DNA of 64,000 bases, from assembly GCF_001425605.1 (NCBI RefSeq), contig NZ_LMRG01000004.1, positions 1,205-65,204 on the forward strand, given 5' to 3'. Below the pieces are notes generated by a model. That model did not search any database. It was not told the origin of the DNA and saw nothing but the letters and a program-made list of their open reading frames with translations. How positions within the stretch are numbered: position 1 is the first letter of the stretch; every line of letters begins with the position of its first letter. The translations under genes were made by a program, and so were the position numbers. This document shows, piece by piece, positions 27,093-36,390 of the stretch. This DNA comes from Rhizobium sp. Leaf453. Lineage in GTDB: Bacteria > Pseudomonadota > Alphaproteobacteria > Rhizobiales > Rhizobiaceae.

Positions 27093-27869
27093 TCAACTAC
27101 CGAAGCGCGTGGCCCAGATGGTCACGGCGCCGTAGCTGGTCGGGATCCGAACATAGACCGGAGCATATACGTTGACCGACTCGGCCTTGGCAAACCAGAT
27201 CTCCATCGTTTCCAGCTTGCGCAGATAATCGACGTCGTCACGGCCCTTGCGATAGCCGGATTTCGGCACGAACTTGATACCACAGACGATGACATCGCCC
27301 TGGAAGCCCTCGGTCTTGAAGGGCTTGGTGCCCTTGGCCGACAGCTTCAGATCCATGCGCGATTCGCCGTCGAAAACGGGAACGCTCTTCGGGCAGACCC
27401 GCGTATCCGCCGGGAAGATCAGTCCCGACAAGGGATCGACGACATTGCGCATGTCGGCCTTGGTCACCGGGATCCAGTTCTTCGGAATCTTGCGCGCCGG
27501 CTTCATCGAAGCCGAGGTCACATCGCCATTGCGGAACTGGACGTCGATGGCCCTGCCGCGCTTGCCGGTCTTGTAGCGCACCTTGTATTCCGATGCGCTC
27601 AGGCGGTCGCGGCCGACGGTGCCGGAAACGGATGTCTGGCCGGAGGTTTCCGCGAAGAGATCGGCAAGGCCCGCCGAGTTCATCGTGCCTGATATCGTGT
27701 AGCGATTGGCCTTCAACTCGGTATGGAACGACGCTTTCGCGATCGGCAGCCCGGCGAGAGCAATGCTGTAGTCCGTGTTGTGCGTGACCTCGACGGCACC
27801 GGCCACGCCTGTGGAAAACGTCGCCATCGCAAAAGCCAGAAGCGCCGAGACGCCGATGCGCAGGTTCAT
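27093..27869 (-). CDS. DUF3108 family periplasmic protein
   Basis: A 258-residue precursor with a Sec signal peptide (NLRIGVSALLAFAMATFSTGVAGA, about residues 2-25). The mature protein is beta-rich: DYSIALAGLPIAKASFHTEL, RYTISGTMNSAGLADLF, and SEYKVRYKTGKRGRAIDVQF are typical of DUF3108, a family in alphaproteobacteria without a known role. The C terminus contains IWFAKAESVNVYAPVYVRIPT. ATG 27869 is selected because it puts the signal peptide at the N terminus; a longer open frame upstream lacks that. It diverges from rpmB. An envelope or lipoprotein-handling role is a guess. Confidence 0.87.
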   Translation of the reverse strand: MNLRIGVSALLAFAMATFSTGVAGAVEVTHNTDYSIALAGLPIAKASFHTELKANRYTISGTMNSAGLADLFAETSGQTSVSGTVGRDRLSASEYKVRYKTGKRGRAIDVQFRNGDVTSASMKPARKIPKNWIPVTKADMRNVVDPLSGLIFPADTRVCPKSVPVFDGESRMDLKLSAKGTKPFKTEGFQGDVIVCGIKFVPKSGYRKGRDDVDYLRKLETMEIWFAKAESVNVYAPVYVRIPTSYGAVTIWATRFGS

Positions 27870-28223
27870 TCCAGAAAGCCCTTTTTTATTCTTCCAAGCG
27901 GAAGCCAGCGATACGGCGGGTTTGCGGCATTTCTGCGCCTCGCGGCCCGCTTTTGCCACAAGCCTTAAACCAATGTGAAACAAAGTGGAATTGCTTGCCC
28001 ACAAGATGTATAGGCATTGTTCAAATCAGACAGGAACACCGTATCCGGCCTGAAAACGCCCATGCCATCCAAGAGTTTTCCCTGAAAATGAAGGTTTGGC
28101 TTGACTGCGCGGCTCTCCCTGACTATAGAACCGCAACTTTCCAATCATGGCCAACGGAATGCGGCCTGGGCTCATGGCCCGCAAACGCATGGACCGAAGG
28201 CGAAAAGAAAAAATAGGTGCATC

Positions 28224-28523
28224 ATGTCCCGTAGTTGTGAATTGACCGGCAAGGGCGTCCAGTCGGGCAACAATGTAAGCCACGCAAACAACAAGACCAA
28301 GCGCAAGTTCCTTCCGAACCTGTGCCAGGTTACGTTGATCTCCGACGTTCTCGGCCAGCGTTACCGTCTGCGCGTTTCGGCTGCAGCGCTCCGCTCGGTC
28401 GAACATCGCGGTGGTCTCGACGCATTCCTCATCAAGGCTGACGAAGTCGAGCTGTCGATGCGCGCTCGTCTGCTGCGTCGCCAGATCGTCAAGAAGACCG
28501 CTGAAACGGCTGTCGCCGCCTAA
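28224..28523 (+). CDS. rpmB: 50S ribosomal protein L28
   Basis: A 99-residue basic protein starting [20 protein letters not shown], the unmistakable L28 N terminus, followed by [16 protein letters not shown] and [15 protein letters not shown]. It is a component of the large ribosomal subunit. The length is typical for rhizobia, which carry a longer L28 than E. coli (78). ATG 28224 is fixed by the N terminus; the weak AGGTG upstream serves as ribosome site. A strong terminator follows 25 bases after the stop, so it is monocistronic. Confidence 0.97.
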   Translation: MSRSCELTGKGVQSGNNVSHANNKTKRKFLPNLCQVTLISDVLGQRYRLRVSAAALRSVEHRGGLDAFLIKADEVELSMRARLLRRQIVKKTAETAVAA

Positions 28524-28548
28524 TCGGCACCTTGACCGCTGAGATTTG

Positions 28549-28584
28549 AAAGGCTTGCCTGGGCAACCGGCAAGCCTTTTTCTC
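28549..28584 (+). terminator. Rho-independent terminator of rpmB
   Basis: An 11-bp perfect stem (AAAGGCTTGCC at 28549-28559 with 28569-28579), a 9-base loop and a tail of TTTTTCTC. Confidence 0.9.
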
Positions 28585-28637
28585 GTGTGCGTATCACAAA
28601 ACCGTTCGCGGAGATTCCGCGAACCCGATCCCTCCAA

Positions 28638-28667
28638 CTGGTGGCATACCCCAGGATAAAAAAATGC
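28638..28667 (+). promoter_or_regulatory. Candidate preQ1-I-like riboswitch overlapping the start of the queuosine-precursor transporter
   Basis: CTGG (28638-28641) pairs with CCAG (28651-28654) as a short P1. The loop contains GCAT (28644-28647), followed by ACC and a tail GATAAAAAA, then ATGC (28664-28667), which can pair with the loop GCAT to form a pseudoknot covering the start codon. The order stem, loop with AC-C residues, stem, A-rich tail, pseudoknot strand is that of preQ1 class I aptamers. P1 is only 4 bp with a mismatch above it, and the loop is a base short compared with known examples, so this is a hypothesis. The Shine-Dalgarno-like CAGGA (28652-28656) partly lies in P1. A 9-bp perfect hairpin (28604-28624) precedes it. 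Confidence 0.4.
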
Positions 28668-29302
28668 TGATGAACCGTACGTTTCTTCTTTATGTCGCGC
28701 TGATGACCGCCGTGGTCGTCGCCTCCAATGTCCTCGTCCAGTACCCCCTGCCCGGCTCAATCGCCGGCATGCAATTGGGCGACCTGCTGACCTGGGGCGC
28801 CTTCAGCTATCCCATCGCTTTCCTGGTCACCGACCTCAGCAACCGCCAGTTCGGCCCAAGCGTCGCCCGCAAGGTGGTCATCGCCGGTTTCGCCGTGGCG
28901 ATCCTGCTGTCGATCCTCGTCGCCACGCCGCGCATCGCGATTGCGTCCGGCTCGGCCTTCCTGCTCGGTCAGTTCCTCGATATCTCGGTGTTCAACAAGC
29001 TCCGGGCACAGAGCTGGTGGCGCGCGCCGCTGATCGGCTCGCTGTTCGGCTCGCTTCTGGATACGGCGATCTTCTTCTCCGTCGCCTTCGCGCCGTTCTT
29101 CGTCTTCTTCGGCCCGAATGACGGCTTTGCGCTGGAAAGCGCTCCGATCCTCGGCGTCATGGCAGCGGAAGCCCCGCGCTGGATTTCCTGGGCACTCGGC
29201 GACCTCACCGTCAAGATCATCGTCGGCCTGGTAATGCTGTTGCCCTATGGTGCGCTGATGAGCGTCATTCGGCCAATGCCGGGCGTGAAAGCCAGCGCCT
29301 GA
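28664..29302 (+). CDS. yhhQ: Queuosine precursor transporter, YhhQ/VUT family
   Basis: A 212-residue inner-membrane protein with about six spans. The family segments ASNVLVQYPLPG, GAFSYPIAFLVTDLSNRQFGP (with the conserved Tyr-Pro and Asp), and LGDLTVKIIVGLVMLLPYG are seen. YhhQ imports preQ0/preQ1, the deazaguanine precursors of tRNA queuosine. ATG 28664 has AGGA seven bases upstream; an ATG two codons later is possible. The leader has a preQ1-I-like fold, which fits the proposed substrate. A bidirectional terminator follows. Confidence 0.92.
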   Translation: MLMNRTFLLYVALMTAVVVASNVLVQYPLPGSIAGMQLGDLLTWGAFSYPIAFLVTDLSNRQFGPSVARKVVIAGFAVAILLSILVATPRIAIASGSAFLLGQFLDISVFNKLRAQSWWRAPLIGSLFGSLLDTAIFFSVAFAPFFVFFGPNDGFALESAPILGVMAAEAPRWISWALGDLTVKIIVGLVMLLPYGALMSVIRPMPGVKASA

Positions 29303-29321
29303 TCTGAATTCACTTGAATTA

Positions 29322-29360
29322 AAAAAGGGGGGCAAGCCGTATGCTTGCTCCCCCTTTTTC
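29322..29360. terminator. Bidirectional terminator between yhhQ and the phytase-like gene
   Basis: Left arm AAAAAGGGGGGCAAGC (29322-29337) pairs with 29343-29359 with one G-T pair and one bulged C, leaving a 5-base loop. A run of A on the left and T on the right makes it work for both convergent genes. Confidence 0.88.
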
Positions 29361-29385
29361 GTCTCGCCAAAAGTTGAGTGATGCT

Positions 29386-30387
29386 TCACTCCACCAGCTT
29401 GAATTCCAGCATCAAGTTGCGCTCGAGGATCGAGTGGTTGTCGTCGGAGACGACGATGACGTGGATGTCGCCGTTTGGTTGGGCGACGACGTCGAGGCCT
29501 TCCATGTTGTCGATCTGGTAGCCCATGTCGGCATTCAGCAGGACCTCGCCGTCGATGACGGCGCCCGGCTTGATATCATCGGCCTTGAAGCGACGGATCT
29601 GCATGCCGATACCTTCGGCAAAGGAGAAACGCCGCTCCAGCAGCAACAGGTCGCCATTCGGCAGGAAAGCGCCGTCGGTGATGGCGAAGGGATCGGTCTG
29701 CTTGACGCTGAAGGTGCCCTTGCGCGGACCGTCGAGAACGGCGGCGAGGATATGATCCGCCTTGTCAAAGCTCAACTCCGACACGACCACGACGCCGCCG
29801 GCAAGTGGGCTTTCCTTGGGCGAAACCGCGACGGTCTCAAGCCCTCGATTGCTGCGCAGCTCCTTCAGAGGAATGAGCACCGGCAGCGTAGCGGTGGGCT
29901 TTGATTGCGCGAAGCCCGGATCGGGATAAACGTCGACACGATGGTTCCGTTCATAGGAGGCCAGCACCTGCCCGTCACGCAACGCCAAGCCCTCGCAGTC
30001 CATCCGCTTCTTGATCTGTTCCGATCGGCCCTGCTGGTCGATCATCGACGTAATCGTCAGATCGGTGATGCCCGCCAGCCGGCCCTTACCGTCGCGCTCG
30101 ACCGCTCCCTCCACCCAGTGGCCGGTGTCCATCACAGCCAAGAAGGATTTGCGATCCGGCCTGAAGCGGATCGACGAGATTGCCCCGAGCAGCGGATTGC
30201 TCGACGACATCTCGATGCCTCCGACAAATTCCAGCTTTCCAAACTGCTTCTGATTCGACGAGAATCTGAAGCTCTCGATCTGTCGGCTCTTGACACGGAC
30301 AGTTTCCTGATGCGGCGGCGATGCTGCCATGGCAGGCAGGGATGCCGACAGCAGCAGCACAGAGGCGAGAATCGGTGTTGCTTTCAA
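29386..30387 (-). CDS. Secreted esterase-like/phytase-like beta-propeller protein
   Basis: A 333-residue precursor with a signal peptide (KATPILASVLLLSASLPAMAAS, residues 2-23). The mature part matches the esterase-like activity of phytase (Phytase-like) family by IGAISSIRFRPDRKSFLAVMDTGHW-type text (SSIRFRPDRKSFLAVMDTG), MDCEGLALRDGQVLASYERNHRV, SNRGLETVAVSP, and NMEGLDVVAQPNGDIHVIVVSDDN. Repeated beta-sheet segments suggest a propeller in the periplasm. The physiological substrate is unknown. It stands alone on the minus strand, convergent with yhhQ, and shares a terminator with it. Confidence 0.86.
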   Translation of the reverse strand: MKATPILASVLLLSASLPAMAASPPHQETVRVKSRQIESFRFSSNQKQFGKLEFVGGIEMSSSNPLLGAISSIRFRPDRKSFLAVMDTGHWVEGAVERDGKGRLAGITDLTITSMIDQQGRSEQIKKRMDCEGLALRDGQVLASYERNHRVDVYPDPGFAQSKPTATLPVLIPLKELRSNRGLETVAVSPKESPLAGGVVVVSELSFDKADHILAAVLDGPRKGTFSVKQTDPFAITDGAFLPNGDLLLLERRFSFAEGIGMQIRRFKADDIKPGAVIDGEVLLNADMGYQIDNMEGLDVVAQPNGDIHVIVVSDDNHSILERNLMLEFKLVE

Positions 30388-30506
30388 ACGCAGTCCTTCC
30401 GGCGGGCCGGCGTGAATGGAACGGCAGACCGCCGGACCGTGAAAAGGGAAATAACATCATCAAAGCGGAATCGGGGCAGCTGACGCCGCCCCGGTCCAAA
30501 AATCCT

Positions 30507-32405
30507 TCAGCCAGCCCGGCGCCGTGCCGCGCCCCGACGCGAGCCAGCGTCGTCGAACAAAGAAGCCAGTTGCTCGGTCATCGCGCCCGCCAGTTCGTCG
30601 GCATCGACGATCGTCACGGCGCGGCGATAATAGCGCGTCACATCGTGGCCGATACCGATGGCCAACAGTTCCACCGGCGACTTCGTCTCGATCTGCTCGA
30701 TGACGGCGCGCAGGTGCCGCTCCAGGTAATTGCCCGGATTGACCGACAGCGTCGAATCATCGACGGGCGCGCCATCCGAGATCATCATCAGGATGCGCCG
30801 CTGCTCGGAGCGACCCAGCAGGCGGTTATGTGCCCAGATCAGCGCCTCGCCGTCGATGTTTTCCTTGAGCAGGCCTTCGCGCATCATCAGGCCGAGGTTG
30901 CGGCGCGCCCGGCGCCAGGGGGCGTCGGCCGACTTGTAGATGATGTGGCGCAGGTCGTTGAGGCGGCCCGGCGTCTGCGGCTTGCCGCTAGCAAGCCAGC
31001 GCTCGCGCGCCTGCCCGCCCTTCCAGGCCTTGGTGGTGAAGCCGAGGATCTCGACCTTGACGCCGCAGCGCTCCAGCGTACGCGCCAGGATATCGGCGCA
31101 GGTGGCGGCAACGGTGATCGGGCGGCCGCGCATCGAGCCGGAATTGTCGATCAACAGCGTCACCACCGTATCGCGGAAGTTGGTATCCTTCTCACGCTTG
31201 AAGGAGAGCGGCTGCATCGGATCGATGATCATGCGCGTCAGCCGCGCCGAATCGAGATAGCCCTCTTCCAGATCGAATTCCCACGAGCGATTCTGCTGCG
31301 CCATCAGCCGGCGCTGCAACCGGTTGGCCAGACGGCCGACTGCGCCCTGCAAATGCGCCAGTTGCTTGTCGAGGAAGGCGCGCAGGCGGTCGAGTTCAAC
31401 CTCGTCGCAAAGCTCTTCCGCCGTGATGGTCTCGTCGAATTCCTCGGTGAAGACGCCGTAATCGACCTTCTCGTTGAAATCGTCGAAGGGATGATGGGGC
31501 CGCTTGACCTCGCCGGGGGTCTCGCTGTCGTCCTCACCGTCATCCGACATTTCCTCGTCGGAAATCTCGGCGCCGTCCATCTCGCCTTCTTCCATCTGCT
31601 CCTGGGCGGATTCGTTTTCGTCGGCAGGGGCAGCGTCAGCGCCAGCATCCTCGTCGGAGCTATTTTCTTCCTCTTCCTGGCTGCGCGGCTGGTCTTCGTC
31701 GGTCTGGCTTTCCTGATCGTCGGGCTCGACCTCGTCATCGCCGTACTTTTCGGCGACTTCCATCGAGGTCAGCATGTCACGCACGACGCGGGCGAAGGCC
31801 TGCTGGTCGTTGACGGCTGCCGACAGATTCTGCATGTCTTTGGCGGCTTTTTCCTCGATGAAATCGCGCCAGAGATCGAGAACCTTGCCGGCCGATGCCG
31901 GCGGCTTTTGGCCGGTCAGCTTTTCACGCACAATGAGCGCCAGCGCTTCTTCCAGCGGAGCATCGGACTGCCGGTCGATATTGCCGAAATTCGCCCGCGC
32001 ATACTTCTCATGAAGCATCGAGTTCAGATTGTCGGCGACACCGCTCATGCGCAACGCGCCGATGGCTTCGACACGCGCCTGCTCGACCGCATCGAACATC
32101 ACCCGCGCCTCCGCACCCTGCGGCGACATGGTGGCGTGGATGCGGGCATCGTGGCAGGCCTTGCGCAGCGCCATGGAATCGCCGAGCCCGCGGGTCACCG
32201 AAAGCTCGTGGCGCGTCGGGCGCTTGGAGATTTCCGGCAGCCGCATGCGCTCGCCGGTCAGGCCCGGACGCTCGTTGGCGAAGGTCACCTCGATTTCGGA
32301 ATCGCCGGCGATCGAACGGATACAGCCGGTCAGCGCCCGGCGGAACGGCTCGACATCGACGATCCCGGCAGGCCTTGCTTTCGAATTGTCGCCCCGGCCT
32401 GCCAT
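30507..32405 (-). CDS. cobT: Aerobic cobaltochelatase subunit CobT
   Basis: CobT works with CobS and CobN to insert cobalt into hydrogenobyrinic acid diamide in aerobic cobalamin synthesis. The 632-residue protein has an N-terminal helical domain, an acidic low-complexity linker ([20 protein letters not shown] and following, about residues 215-300), and a C-terminal von Willebrand A domain with the MIDAS motif [11 protein letters not shown] (DxSxS) and [12 protein letters not shown]. The length is typical for rhizobial CobT (about 630). The start is three bases after the cobS stop, so the pair is an operon. CobN is not in the window. Confidence 0.96.
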   Translation of the reverse strand: MAGRGDNSKARPAGIVDVEPFRRALTGCIRSIAGDSEIEVTFANERPGLTGERMRLPEISKRPTRHELSVTRGLGDSMALRKACHDARIHATMSPQGAEARVMFDAVEQARVEAIGALRMSGVADNLNSMLHEKYARANFGNIDRQSDAPLEEALALIVREKLTGQKPPASAGKVLDLWRDFIEEKAAKDMQNLSAAVNDQQAFARVVRDMLTSMEVAEKYGDDEVEPDDQESQTDEDQPRSQEEEENSSDEDAGADAAPADENESAQEQMEEGEMDGAEISDEEMSDDGEDDSETPGEVKRPHHPFDDFNEKVDYGVFTEEFDETITAEELCDEVELDRLRAFLDKQLAHLQGAVGRLANRLQRRLMAQQNRSWEFDLEEGYLDSARLTRMIIDPMQPLSFKREKDTNFRDTVVTLLIDNSGSMRGRPITVAATCADILARTLERCGVKVEILGFTTKAWKGGQARERWLASGKPQTPGRLNDLRHIIYKSADAPWRRARRNLGLMMREGLLKENIDGEALIWAHNRLLGRSEQRRILMMISDGAPVDDSTLSVNPGNYLERHLRAVIEQIETKSPVELLAIGIGHDVTRYYRRAVTIVDADELAGAMTEQLASLFDDAGSRRGAARRRAG

Positions 32406-32408
32406 GGA

Positions 32409-33404
32409 TCAGGCCGTGGTTTCGAGCACGATGTTGGCGGCACTTTCCTTCAGCTCGACACCGAAGGCGCGCTGATAGTGTTCAGCCACCAGAGCACGCT
32501 CCAGTTCGTCGCACTTGTTGAGGAAGGTGACGCGGAAGGCAAAGGCGATATCGCCGAAGATATAAGCGTTTTCGGCCCAAGTGATGACCGTACGCGGGCT
32601 CATGACCGTCGACAGGTCGCCATTGATGAAGGCGGCGCGCGTCAGGTCGGCAACGCGGACCATCTTCGACACGGTGTCGCGGCCGCGCGATTCCGTGAAG
32701 CCCTTAACCTTGGCGGCGACGATATCGACTTCGTTTTCATGCGGCAGATAGTTCAGCGTCGTGACGATCGACCAGCGGTCCATCTGGGCCTGGTTGATCT
32801 GCTGCGTGCCGTGGTAGAGGCCGGTCGTATCGCCAAGGCCAACCGTGTTGGCCGTTGCGAACAGACGGAAAGCCGGGTGCGGGCGGATGACGCGGCTCTG
32901 GTCAAGCAGCGTCAGGCGGCCCGACGATTCCAGCACGCGCTGGATGACGAACATGACGTCCGGACGCCCGGCATCGTATTCGTCGAAGACGAGCGCAACA
33001 TTGTGCTGGTAGGCCCAGGGCAGGATGCCGTCCTTGAATTCGGTAACCTGCATGCCGTCCTTGACGACGATCGCATCCTTGCCGACGAGATCGATACGGC
33101 TGACATGGCTGTCGAGGTTGACGCGGACGCATGGCCAGTTGAGGCGGGCTGCGACCTGCTCGATATGGGTCGACTTACCCGTCCCGTGATAACCTGAAAC
33201 CATGACGCGGCGATTGTGGGCGAAGCCTGCGAGAATGGCGAGCGTGGTTTCGCGATCGAAGAGATAGTCAGGGTCCGCATCCGGCACATAGGCGTCAGCC
33301 TTGGAATAAGCCGGGACGCGCAGATCGGTATCGATGCCGAAGACGTCGCGGACGGAAACTGTCGTATCGGGAAGGTTGGAAATATCGAGGTCTACCTTGC
33401 TCAT
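32409..33404 (-). CDS. cobS: Aerobic cobaltochelatase subunit CobS
   Basis: An AAA+ ATPase of about 331 residues, the energy subunit of the CobNST cobaltochelatase. Walker A is GYHGTGKST (about residues 73-81), Walker B is [13 protein letters not shown], and sensor-I text is [12 protein letters not shown]. The N-terminal [23 protein letters not shown] matches the family strongly. ATG 33404 is six bases from GGAGA; an ATG directly upstream at 33407 is an alternative. It precedes cobT by three bases. A dnaJ-type gene lies upstream on the same strand, separated by a likely promoter. Confidence 0.96.
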   Translation of the reverse strand: MSKVDLDISNLPDTTVSVRDVFGIDTDLRVPAYSKADAYVPDADPDYLFDRETTLAILAGFAHNRRVMVSGYHGTGKSTHIEQVAARLNWPCVRVNLDSHVSRIDLVGKDAIVVKDGMQVTEFKDGILPWAYQHNVALVFDEYDAGRPDVMFVIQRVLESSGRLTLLDQSRVIRPHPAFRLFATANTVGLGDTTGLYHGTQQINQAQMDRWSIVTTLNYLPHENEVDIVAAKVKGFTESRGRDTVSKMVRVADLTRAAFINGDLSTVMSPRTVITWAENAYIFGDIAFAFRVTFLNKCDELERALVAEHYQRAFGVELKESAANIVLETTA

Positions 33405-33493
33405 CATGTCTCCAGCACGGAAGCCCTCTTGCGCCTCTCGGCGGGCATCCCGTCTATGCCTTTATAAATGTGTGACCGTAATAAAACGGGTTC

Positions 33494-34120
33494 CTAGCAG
33501 AAGCCAGCCTGTTTTAACAATTGATATGCCTGGATCACGGCGCGAAAACGCTCTTCCGATCCCCTGTCTCCGCCATTTGCATCCGGGTGATGCTTTTTTA
33601 CAAGCTCCTTGTAGGCCGACTTGATATCGGCGGCTGTCGCATTGGCATGCACACCCAGTGTCTCGAAGGCTTTCGCCTCCAATGTCTTGAGTTTGCGCTG
33701 CCTCGGCTCCTGGCGGGGCGCGCGGGCACGCGCCTGCTCGACAAAGCCGAAGGGGTCGCGCATGCGGGCCTGGGCTCCGGCGGAACCCGAGCGCTGCTGC
33801 GACTGCTGCGGCGCATTCTTGGCATTCTTGTTGACGCCCACCGTCCAGGTCGGACGATGGCCGGTGATCGCTTCCTTCTGGTAGCGCGCGATCTCGCTAT
33901 CGGAAAGTCCCGAAAAGTAGTTGTAGCCCTTGTTGTATTCCTTCACGTGCTCGAAGCAGAACATGAAGAACTCGTTTTCCGCGTTGCGGCCCACCGGCGC
34001 GCGATGGACAGCATTTTCCTCGCACCCGTCCCACTGACATTTGGGTGCCATCGGCTCGGGTTTCTGGGTCGGCCTGCGGCGCGTCCGGATCCCGTCGAAA
34101 TATTTTGAATCAAGTTTCAT
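33494..34120 (-). CDS. J-domain (DnaJ-like) co-chaperone
   Basis: A 208-residue protein with the J domain at its C terminus: LEAKAFETLGVHANATAADIK, then YKELVKKHHPDANGGDRGSE with the catalytic HPD, and RFRAVIQAYQLLKQAGFC at the end. The N-terminal part holds CQWDGCEENAVHRAPVG with two Cys and the segment EHVKEYNKGYNYFSGLSD, typical of this alphaproteobacterial family, possibly a metal-binding module. The C-terminal J domain is unlike classical DnaJ and would stimulate a DnaK-type ATPase. ATG 34120 is chosen over an ATG 12 codons earlier because MKLDSKYFDGIRTR is the family start. It lies between bolA and cobS, and diverges from bolA. Confidence 0.88.
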   Translation of the reverse strand: MKLDSKYFDGIRTRRRPTQKPEPMAPKCQWDGCEENAVHRAPVGRNAENEFFMFCFEHVKEYNKGYNYFSGLSDSEIARYQKEAITGHRPTWTVGVNKNAKNAPQQSQQRSGSAGAQARMRDPFGFVEQARARAPRQEPRQRKLKTLEAKAFETLGVHANATAADIKSAYKELVKKHHPDANGGDRGSEERFRAVIQAYQLLKQAGFC

Positions 34121-34280
34121 GGCGCTAATTATGGGGCGTGGCGGACGCCACAACAAGAATTGACAAATCGGAATGTTGCAGGCTTTGTGGGGCTATTTTG
34201 CACCACGCAAAACACCATCCGCGATGGGCTCGGTTCATTGATTGAAACCGATGGAAAAGCCAGACAAACAGGGCCAAAAC

Positions 34281-34562
34281 ATGTCGCTTCAAAGCCGCAT
34301 CGAAACAAAACTCAACGCGGCCTTTTCCCCGGAGCGCCTGATGGTGATCAACGAGAGCCATCTGCATGCCGGCCACCATCCGGACATCGACGGAAACGGC
34401 GAAACGCACATGCGCATCCGCATCGTTTCCAGAGCCTTTGCCGGCATGAGCCGTGTCGCCCGCCACCGCGCCATCAACGACCTGCTGAAAGCGGAGTTCG
34501 AAGCAGGTCTGCACGCACTGGCCGTCGAACCGGCAGTTCCCGGGGAAACAACCCGCTGGTGA
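34281..34562 (+). CDS. bolA: BolA family protein
   Basis: A 93-residue protein. The BolA core is SRIETKLNAAFSPERLMVINESHLHAGHH, followed by GNGETHMRIRIVSRAFAGMSRVARHRAIND, with the conserved His/Arg pattern. BolA proteins bind monothiol glutaredoxins and Fe-S clusters; in rhizobia a BolA affects iron response through the Irr/RirA network. ATG 34281 is chosen from the family start; in-frame ATGs at 34242 and 34251 would add 10-13 residues without good ribosome sites. It diverges from the J-domain gene. Several short hairpins lie downstream (34566-34700). Confidence 0.9.
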   Translation: MSLQSRIETKLNAAFSPERLMVINESHLHAGHHPDIDGNGETHMRIRIVSRAFAGMSRVARHRAINDLLKAEFEAGLHALAVEPAVPGETTRW

Positions 34563-34779
34563 ACAACAGTGGTAATAATCTGCCACTGACAGACTAAACC
34601 CATCAGTATTTGTGGGTTGCAGAATTGACGGTTTTCAACGCTGCAACTACAATTATGACGGGCGGAGAATAAACGGATTACACGATCCGTCGAATATTTA
34701 AGACTTGCAGACATTTTCATCTTTTCAGGCGCAGCCGGCCACGGGTTGCCAGGCCGCCTTGTTTTTTGGGGTCACGGAG

Positions 34780-36372
34780 ATGCTCAGGAGGTTTGGGCTT
34801 TTTGCGGTGCTGGTCACCGCGTTTCTATCATTCAACGAAGCATCGGCAGCGACGCCCAAGAAAGTCGCGCTGGTCATGGGCAACAGCGCGTATCAGCACG
34901 CGGTCGAGCTGCCCAATCCCAAGAATGACGCCAAGCTGATGGCGGAGACATTCCGCACGGCGGGCTTCACGGTGCTCGAAGGTGAAGACCTCGACAAGAA
35001 CGGCATGGCCAATCTGGTCGACAAGTTCACCGAGGCCGCCTACGACGCCGATATCGCTGTCATCTATTATGCCGGCCACGGCCTGCAGGTCGATGGACAG
35101 AATTATATCGTTCCTGTCGATGGCCAGCTGGAAACGGCGGCGCAATTGAAGACCCGCACCATCCAGGTCGACAAACTGCTCGCCGCCTTGCCGCCGGATC
35201 CGGCCGTCAGCGTCGTCATCCTCGATGCCTGCCGCGACAACCCGCTGGCGCGCTCCCTTGCAAAGGCCCTGCCCGCAAGCCGCTCGGCAGCAGCTGGCGG
35301 CCTGGCACCGGTCCAGACGAACGCACAGTCGTCCAGCTCCGGCGGGCTTCTGATCGCCTATTCGACCGACCCCGGTGCCGTGGCGCTGGACGGCAAAGGC
35401 GCCAACAGCCCCTATACGACAGCGCTTGCCAAGCACCTGACGACGCCCGGCCTGGAAATCCAGAGTGCGTTGACCCGGGTTCGTGCAGATGTGTCGGAAG
35501 CAACCGGCGGCACCCAGCATCCCTGGCACAATGCCTCCCTGTCCCGCGAAGTGTTCATGGGCGGCGATGCCCCCGATCGTGGCATCGCCATCCAGCAGAA
35601 CACGGTCACGCAGCCCGCGCAGGTCGCCACGACCGGCGGTAACGACGTCAACTGGACGGTGGAACAGAAGCTCTGGGAAGAAGCCTCCAAGCGCAACACT
35701 GTCGCGCACTACGAGCTTTACCTCAAGAAATATCCGGAGGGTAATTTTGCCACGCTGGCGAAGCTCAACCTCGACCAGTTGAAGGTCGAAGCAACGACAG
35801 AGGTCGCTTCGGTGGCACCAGTTGGTGAAGCATCGGCCTCTGCCTCACAGGTTCGCACGGCTGTTGCCATGCCGGATGACGTGAAGAACAGTGTCGGCAC
35901 GCCGGAAACGGAAATGGCACTCAATCTCGACAAGGAAGGCCGGATCGACCTTCAGCTGCGGTTGGGTGCACTCGGTCATGTGACCGGCGGCGCGGACGGT
36001 GCATTGGGCGCGAAATCCCGCCTTGCGATCACCGCCTGGCAGAAGCAGAACGGCCTGATGGAGACATCCTACCTGACCCAGCAGCAGCATCTCTTCCTCG
36101 TCGTCCAGACGGATCCGATGATGCCGCAGGTTCGGGCACAGTATGAAGCCGACAAAGCTGCAGCCATGGCAGCATCCCTGCGCAAGGCGCAGGCACGCCA
36201 GAAGGCAGCCAGCCAGCAACGGGTCAAGAAACAGCGCTATCAGAACAACGATGAGCCGGTTCTTGAGGGACGCGTCGAACGCAACAATGGCGGCGGCATG
36301 GATCCTGCCGGTGCAGCCTTCGCCGGCGGCCTGCTCGGCGGTGCGCTGGGCGGCATTATCGGCAGCCGCTGA
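34780..36372 (+). CDS. Caspase-like (peptidase C14) protein with a C-terminal peptidoglycan-binding-like domain
   Basis: A 530-residue protein with a signal peptide (MLRRFGLFAVLVTAFLSFNE, cleavage near ASA-AT). The caspase p20 fold follows: KKVALVMGNSAYQHAVELPN, the catalytic His in VIYYAGHGL (His100), and the catalytic Cys in VVILDACRDNPLA (Cys151). Then a linker with SYSTD-like substrate text (LIAYSTDPGAVA), a segment LWEEASKRNTVAHYELYLKKYP, and a peptidoglycan-binding-like domain (IDLQLRLGALGHVTGGADG, ARLAITAWQKQNG-like text). A Gly-rich tail (GGLLGGALGGIIGSR) ends it. ATG 34780 is chosen because it opens the signal peptide. It stands alone. Such periplasmic metacaspase-like proteins have no assigned substrate. 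Confidence 0.88.
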   Translation: MLRRFGLFAVLVTAFLSFNEASAATPKKVALVMGNSAYQHAVELPNPKNDAKLMAETFRTAGFTVLEGEDLDKNGMANLVDKFTEAAYDADIAVIYYAGHGLQVDGQNYIVPVDGQLETAAQLKTRTIQVDKLLAALPPDPAVSVVILDACRDNPLARSLAKALPASRSAAAGGLAPVQTNAQSSSSGGLLIAYSTDPGAVALDGKGANSPYTTALAKHLTTPGLEIQSALTRVRADVSEATGGTQHPWHNASLSREVFMGGDAPDRGIAIQQNTVTQPAQVATTGGNDVNWTVEQKLWEEASKRNTVAHYELYLKKYPEGNFATLAKLNLDQLKVEATTEVASVAPVGEASASASQVRTAVAMPDDVKNSVGTPETEMALNLDKEGRIDLQLRLGALGHVTGGADGALGAKSRLAITAWQKQNGLMETSYLTQQQHLFLVVQTDPMMPQVRAQYEADKAAAMAASLRKAQARQKAASQQRVKKQRYQNNDEPVLEGRVERNNGGGMDPAGAAFAGGLLGGALGGIIGSR

Positions 36373-36390
36373 CGCAGCCACCGGCCTTCA

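Noticed and set aside
30321-33197. 958-codon open frame on the plus strand
   Set aside because: It is antisense to cobT and cobS, which are certain; its composition is a mirror of their codon bias.
30400-33493. Cobalamin riboswitch near cobS-cobT or the cobW-type gene
   Set aside because: No B12-box-like sequence (GCCACTG type) or long structured leader was found upstream of either.
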